Shown piece by piece: positions 4,970-5,394 of a stretch of 5,394 bases of DNA (position 1 is the stretch's first letter; every line of letters starts with the position of its first letter). The translations under genes were made by a program, and so were the position numbers. The stretch comes from Acidimicrobiaceae bacterium. GTDB lineage: Bacteria > Actinomycetota > Acidimicrobiia > Acidimicrobiales > Palsa-688. The DNA lies in assembly GCA_003158835.1 (NCBI GenBank), contig PMLI01000568.1, positions 1-5,394 on the forward strand. Direction: 5' to 3'. The notes beneath the pieces are model-generated. The model made no database searches, was not told where the DNA came from, and was given only the letters and a program-made list of their open reading frames with translations.

Positions 4970-5394
4970 CTAGTCGGGCTGGGCCAGCTCGAGCTTGTAA
5001 CCCAGGCCCCGGATGGTCGTGATCCGATGAGGGTGAGAAGGGTCGTCTTCGATCCGGGCCCGCAGGCGTTTCACGTGCACGTCGAGAGTCTTGGTGTCCC
5101 CCACGTAATGGGGGCCCCATACCCGGTCGATGAGGACCTCACGGGTGAGGACCCGCCCGGCGTTGGCCATCAAGAGCTCGAGCAGCTCGAACTCCTTGAG
5201 AGGGAGACTGACGATCTGGTCGCGCAGGTAGACCTCGTGACGTTCGGGGTCAAGGCGCAGGCTCCCCACCTCGAGAGCTTCCCCGTCCTCGGCGTCGTCG
5301 TCGGAGGGCGGGGTACGGCGCAGCACGGCTCGCATCCGGGCCACGAGCTCACGCAGCCGGTAGGGCTTGCTCACATAGTCGTCGGCGCCCACCT
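4970..5394 (-). CDS. regX3: OmpR/PhoB-family response regulator, RegX3-like (N-terminal part outside window)
   Basis: The C-terminal 140 codons are complete, from the window edge to the TAG at 4970-4972. The first visible residues, VGADDYVSKPYRLREL, are the end of a receiver domain; K9 is the conserved lysine next to the phosphorylation pocket. The valine codon at 5392 is GTG but is internal, not the start. An acidic linker (about 27-40, DDDAEDGE) leads to a winged-helix domain: LDPERHEVYL (48-57), LPLKEFELLELLMANAGRVL (63-82), the recognition helix region GDTKTLDVHVKRLRARIE (98-115) and the wing ITTIRGLGYKLE (124-135). The GDTKTLDVHVKRLRARIE pattern is typical of actinobacterial RegX3, which with the kinase SenX3 controls the phosphate-starvation response by binding direct repeats upstream of target genes. 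The phospho-accepting Asp and the cognate kinase lie outside the window, so RegX3 orthology rests on the DNA-binding half. MtrA or PhoP-type regulators are less likely alternatives. Confidence 0.87.
   Translation of the reverse strand, partial: VGADDYVSKPYRLRELVARMRAVLRRTPPSDDDAEDGEALEVGSLRLDPERHEVYLRDQIVSLPLKEFELLELLMANAGRVLTREVLIDRVWGPHYVGDTKTLDVHVKRLRARIEDDPSHPHRITTIRGLGYKLELAQPD

Noticed and set aside
4617..5120. Minus-strand frame overlapping the start of the response-regulator 3' region
   Set aside because: It lies out of frame with the regulator over most of the winged-helix domain and has no recognisable domain of its own.

Overview
The window looks like chromosomal DNA of a GC-rich actinomycete. 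The support is the strong G/C bias at third codon positions, the GTG start codons, a RegX3-type response regulator, a Zincin_2/DUF2342 protein (a largely actinobacterial family) and a PDZ tail of the kind seen in actinobacterial secreted HtrA-like proteases. A deep-branching group such as Acidimicrobiia is possible, but the sequence alone does not show it. No RNA genes, insertion sequences, phage genes or CRISPR arrays are visible.

Layout, left to right: (1) the end of a plus-strand HtrA-like serine protease (2-193), of which only the PDZ domain remains. (2) A short convergent gap with two GC-rich hairpins. (3) A minus-strand NAD-dependent epimerase/dehydratase (304-1326) with an unusual hydrophobic C-terminal tail. 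(4) A 265-base divergent gap (1327-1591) with a 14-base palindrome over the epimerase ribosome-binding region and three copies of CAGGTT. (5) A plus-strand zincin-fold protein of the Zincin_2/DUF2342 (F420-associated) family (1592-2764), whose expected HExxH site reads RDVVH. (6) A 52-base convergent gap. (7) A minus-strand 12-helix MFS-type transporter (2817 to about 4328) with a long Pro/Gly/Arg-rich central loop. (8) A 141-base divergent gap. (9) A possible plus-strand Pro/Ala-rich small protein (4470-4937) with a basic RFRFRLR tail. (10) A short convergent gap with a hairpin. (11) A minus-strand OmpR/PhoB-family response regulator, most like RegX3 (4970 to the window edge), cut at its N-terminal side.

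The six genes alternate strand at every step (+,-,+,-,+,-). No two neighbours can share an operon inside the window, and each probably has its own promoter. There is no sign of a single pathway. The only functional themes are envelope/stress proteolysis (HtrA), sugar or sterol-type SDR chemistry, membrane export and phosphate-type two-component signalling. I see no convincing new multi-gene system. The points most worth a second look are the apparently dead zinc site of the DUF2342 protein, the membrane tail on the epimerase and the operator-like repeats in the first divergent gap.
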